Positions 5,521 to 6,703 of a stretch of 6,703 nucleotides of DNA are shown here, one piece after another (within the stretch, counting starts at the first letter, position 1; every line of letters starts with the position of its first letter). A model generated the notes under the pieces. That model made no database searches. It was given only the letters and a program-made list of their open reading frames with translations, and had not been told where the DNA came from. Origin of the DNA: Treponema sp. (GTDB lineage: Bacteria; Spirochaetota; Spirochaetia; Treponematales; Breznakiellaceae); contig WRAL01000082.1 in assembly GCA_009780285.1 (NCBI GenBank), positions 1 through 6,703 on the forward strand, read 5' to 3'. A program made the translations under genes and the position numbers.

Positions 5521-6198
5521 CAGGCCTTGGGCAAGCCAGGGAAGGTCGCTTTCACCGGCCATCAGGCCGGCGGACAGGGCGTAGGCCCCGATTTGAGCCC
5601 TGTTTTTAAGGCCGGTTTTCTTTCTCGCGCTGCAGATGCAGTTGCGCACGGTTCCCTCGCATATATGTAGCTCCCTCGCTATCTCGGGATCGGAAAGGCC
5701 AAGAAGCACTCCGCGAATGATCTGCGCCTCCGTCGCGCTGAATATCTCGAAGAAATTCGTCGACGAGCCCTCGCGTTCAGGCGCGCAGCCCACCGCCTGC
5801 CTCAGCGCCGCCTCGCTCACGTAGGGCGCTCCGAAGTACGCGCTGCGCATGCACAGCGCGAAGCGCTCCGTGTCGCAGCCTCTCAGGAAATACCCGCTTA
5901 TCCCGGCTCCCAGCGCTTGCCGGACGCTCACCCGGTCCTCCGGCGACACAAGCGCCACTATCGCCGTGCCGGGAGACCGCCGCCTTATCGCCGGGGCCAG
6001 CTCCAGCGTGCCGGGAACGTCCAGCCAGAGGTCGATCGCCAGCACGTCCGCGCGCTCCCTCGCGCTGGAGGAGAGCGCGTCGAAGCTGTCCCTCGCTTCG
6101 ATGGCCGCCTCGAAATCATCGTGGCGGGCGAGCAGCGCGGCCAGCTCCTTTCTGTCTTCCTCCATTTTGCTCGCTATCATGACCCTGATTTTTCTCAT
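5500..6198 (-). CDS. NarL/FixJ-type response regulator with a degenerate receiver domain
   Basis: The protein has 232 residues from the ATG preceded by AAAGGAGGG; an upstream in-frame ATG at 6231 lacks such support. Residues 3-125 form a receiver domain. D56 (DVLAIDLWL) sits at the phosphoacceptor position, S85 at the Thr/Ser switch position, and R106 replaces the conserved Lys in GYFLRG. The acidic pair normally found after the first strand is replaced by A9-S10-K11 (IRVMIASK), so Mg2+ binding and normal phosphorylation look impaired. Residues about 153-212 form a LuxR-type DNA-binding domain, with LSDPEIARELHICEGTVRN (168-186) as its helix-turn-helix and GLKNRAQIGAYA after it. No histidine kinase is present in the window. 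It is likely a transcription regulator, perhaps phosphorylation-independent; its targets are unknown. It converges on potABCD and is separately transcribed. Confidence 0.9.
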   Translation of the reverse strand: MRKIRVMIASKMEEDRKELAALLARHDDFEAAIEARDSFDALSSSARERADVLAIDLWLDVPGTLELAPAIRRRSPGTAIVALVSPEDRVSVRQALGAGISGYFLRGCDTERFALCMRSAYFGAPYVSEAALRQAVGCAPEREGSSTNFFEIFSATEAQIIRGVLLGLSDPEIARELHICEGTVRNCICSARKKTGLKNRAQIGAYALSAGLMAGESDLPWLAQGLGQKAAP

Positions 6199-6203
6199 GC
6201 GCC

Positions 6204-6210
6204 CTCCTTT
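6204..6210 (-). promoter_or_regulatory. Ribosome binding site that decides the response-regulator start
   Basis: On the minus strand AAAGGAGG lies a few bases before the ATG at 6198. It favours this start over the in-frame ATG eleven codons upstream, whose residues (MAACTAAKGGR) are not receiver-like. Confidence 0.75.
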
Positions 6211-6257
6211 GGCGGCCGTGCAAGCTGCCAATACGCTTTCAAACGTGTTTTGTTCAG

Positions 6258-6284
6258 CTTATACCGAAAGAGTTTAAGTTTCAA
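6258..6284 (-). promoter_or_regulatory. Candidate promoter of the response-regulator gene
   Basis: On the minus strand TTGAAA (6284-6279) and TATAAG (6263-6258) each match five of six bases of the sigma-70 boxes. The spacer is 15 bases, shorter than the ideal 17. The -10 lies 60 bases before the ATG at 6198, in a locally AT-rich stretch. Confidence 0.4.
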
Positions 6285-6293
6285 TACCTTGTC

Positions 6294-6344
6294 GGGGCCT
6301 CGCGGCCTTTGTGATCTAAGGCCTTTGATCCGTGGCCCCCTGCG
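6294..6344 (+). repeat. ~50-bp intergenic repeat, copy 2
   Basis: This is the partner of 5343-5392, with identical end blocks (6294-6310 and 6334-6344) and the shared TGATC at 6326-6330. It can form GGGGCC/GGCCCC (6 bp), or a competing stem between 6304-6309 and 6318-6323. It lies just upstream of the response-regulator promoter candidate, so it is unlikely to act as the terminator of that gene. Confidence 0.75.
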
Positions 6345-6405
6345 GCTGGCGGGCGCGGGGCATACGCGGTGGGGCTTGCGCAAGAAAGGCCGCTTTTCTA
6401 TAGGA

Positions 6406-6445
6406 AAAACTTTTGGGCGGGACATTCGTCCCGCCCAAAAGTTTT
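6406..6445. repeat. Perfect 18-bp hairpin with a GGGCGGGAC core
   Basis: Bases 6406-6423 (AAAACTTTTGGGCGGGAC) are exactly complementary to 6428-6445, with an ATTC loop. The base of the stem is A/T and the top G/C. On either strand the 3' arm ends in GTTTT, so it could act as a two-way terminator, although no gene reads into it from within the window. It has the same GGGCGG core as the hairpin at 5432-5469. Confidence 0.7.
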
Positions 6446-6508
6446 AGGTTGTCAGGGCTTGGATGCGCGCCTGAGCGTACAGGCTCGGGTGCCGGACATG
6501 CGGCCGCA

Positions 6509-6539
6509 GTGCCTGGCACCCAGGGCCGGTGCCAGGCAC
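6509..6539. repeat. 12-bp inverted repeat whose arms are themselves palindromic
   Basis: GTGCCTGGCACC (6509-6520) pairs perfectly with GGTGCCAGGCAC (6528-6539) around a 7-base loop. Each arm is itself close to a palindrome (GTGCC-x-GGCAC), so the site can form one long stem or two small ones. It looks like a REP-like or protein-binding palindromic repeat. A T8 run at 6558-6565 follows, probably too far away for an intrinsic terminator. Confidence 0.6.
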
Positions 6540-6576
6540 CAGAGGATTCTCTTTATATTTTTTTTCAGTACCCTCG

Positions 6577-6667
6577 AGGATTCCCGCTCGGCGCCCTTTC
6601 CTCGCGCCCTCCGGGCCGCTCGGCCCCTCCGCCGGAGGCGGAGGGCGGGCGCCTTCGCGGGAATCCT
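6577..6667. other. 91-base highly structured palindromic element
   Basis: The ends AGGATTCCCGC (6577-6587) and GCGGGAATCCT (6657-6667) are perfectly complementary over 11 bp. Inside them GGCGCCC (6590-6596) pairs with GGGCGCC (6647-6653). Further in are two small hairpins, GGGCCG/CGGCCC (6613-6618 with 6621-6626) and CCCTCCGCC/GGCGGAGGG (6625-6633 with 6637-6645). An alternative 8-bp stem (6605-6612 with 6640-6647) competes with the last. It could be a structured RNA or a small palindromic mobile element. No tRNA features are present, and high GC inflates chance pairing in the interior. Confidence 0.45.
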
Positions 6668-6703
6668 GCCTTGCCTGTGGCGAATGGAGCGCGGGCCAAA
6701 GGC

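Noticed and set aside
6195..6519. Minus-strand small ORFs upstream of the response regulator
   Set aside because: They run through hairpins and the repeat copy, have no convincing ribosome binding site and resemble nothing known.
6577..6667. tRNA-like cloverleaf
   Set aside because: There is no T-loop GTTCGA-type motif, no D-loop pattern and no acceptor stem of proper length. The stems fit a palindromic element better.

Overview
This window looks like a piece of a GC-rich bacterial chromosome, most likely a spirochaete of the Treponema type. The evidence for the lineage is indirect. The gene at 92-952 resembles, from memory, a sigma-like helix-turn-helix family of treponemes. PotD is a lipoprotein with a loose lipobox, and a PotABCD set with a lipoprotein PotD is known from Treponema pallidum. 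No rRNA, tRNA, CRISPR array or transposase gene is visible.

Layout. (1) 1-91: a perfect hairpin beyond the end of the first gene. (2) 92-952, minus strand: a sigma-like or DNA-binding hypothetical protein. (3) 953-1271: a divergent intergenic region with an AT-rich core inside a 10-bp inverted repeat, a TTGACA-type promoter candidate and a possible 35-codon leader ORF. (4) 1272-5342, plus strand: a tightly coupled potABCD operon for polyamine (spermidine/putrescine) uptake. potA and potB both appear to start with TTG. The stop/start overlaps are TTGA (potA/potB) and ATGA (potB/potC), and potD follows 26 bases after potC. (5) 5343-5499: a convergent gap full of hairpins. (6) 5500-6198, minus strand: a NarL/FixJ-type response regulator whose receiver lacks the usual acidic pair and conserved lysine. 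(7) 6199-6703: about 500 bases with no gene, holding a promoter candidate, a second copy of the ~50-bp repeat found after potD, and three strong palindromic structures.

How the genes work together. PotD would capture polyamine outside the inner membrane, PotB and PotC would form the channel, and a PotA dimer would drive import with ATP. The two minus-strand regulators flank the operon. Nothing in the sequence shows that they control it.

The most unusual points are the in-frame 15-bp tandem repeat that gives PotB a GATPL-repeat tail just before the potC ribosome binding site, the candidate uORF whose stop overlaps the potA start, the degenerate receiver, and the paired repeat/hairpin modules on both sides of the response-regulator gene. 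I do not see convincing evidence of a wholly new system. These are candidate regulatory and repeat features around a known transporter.
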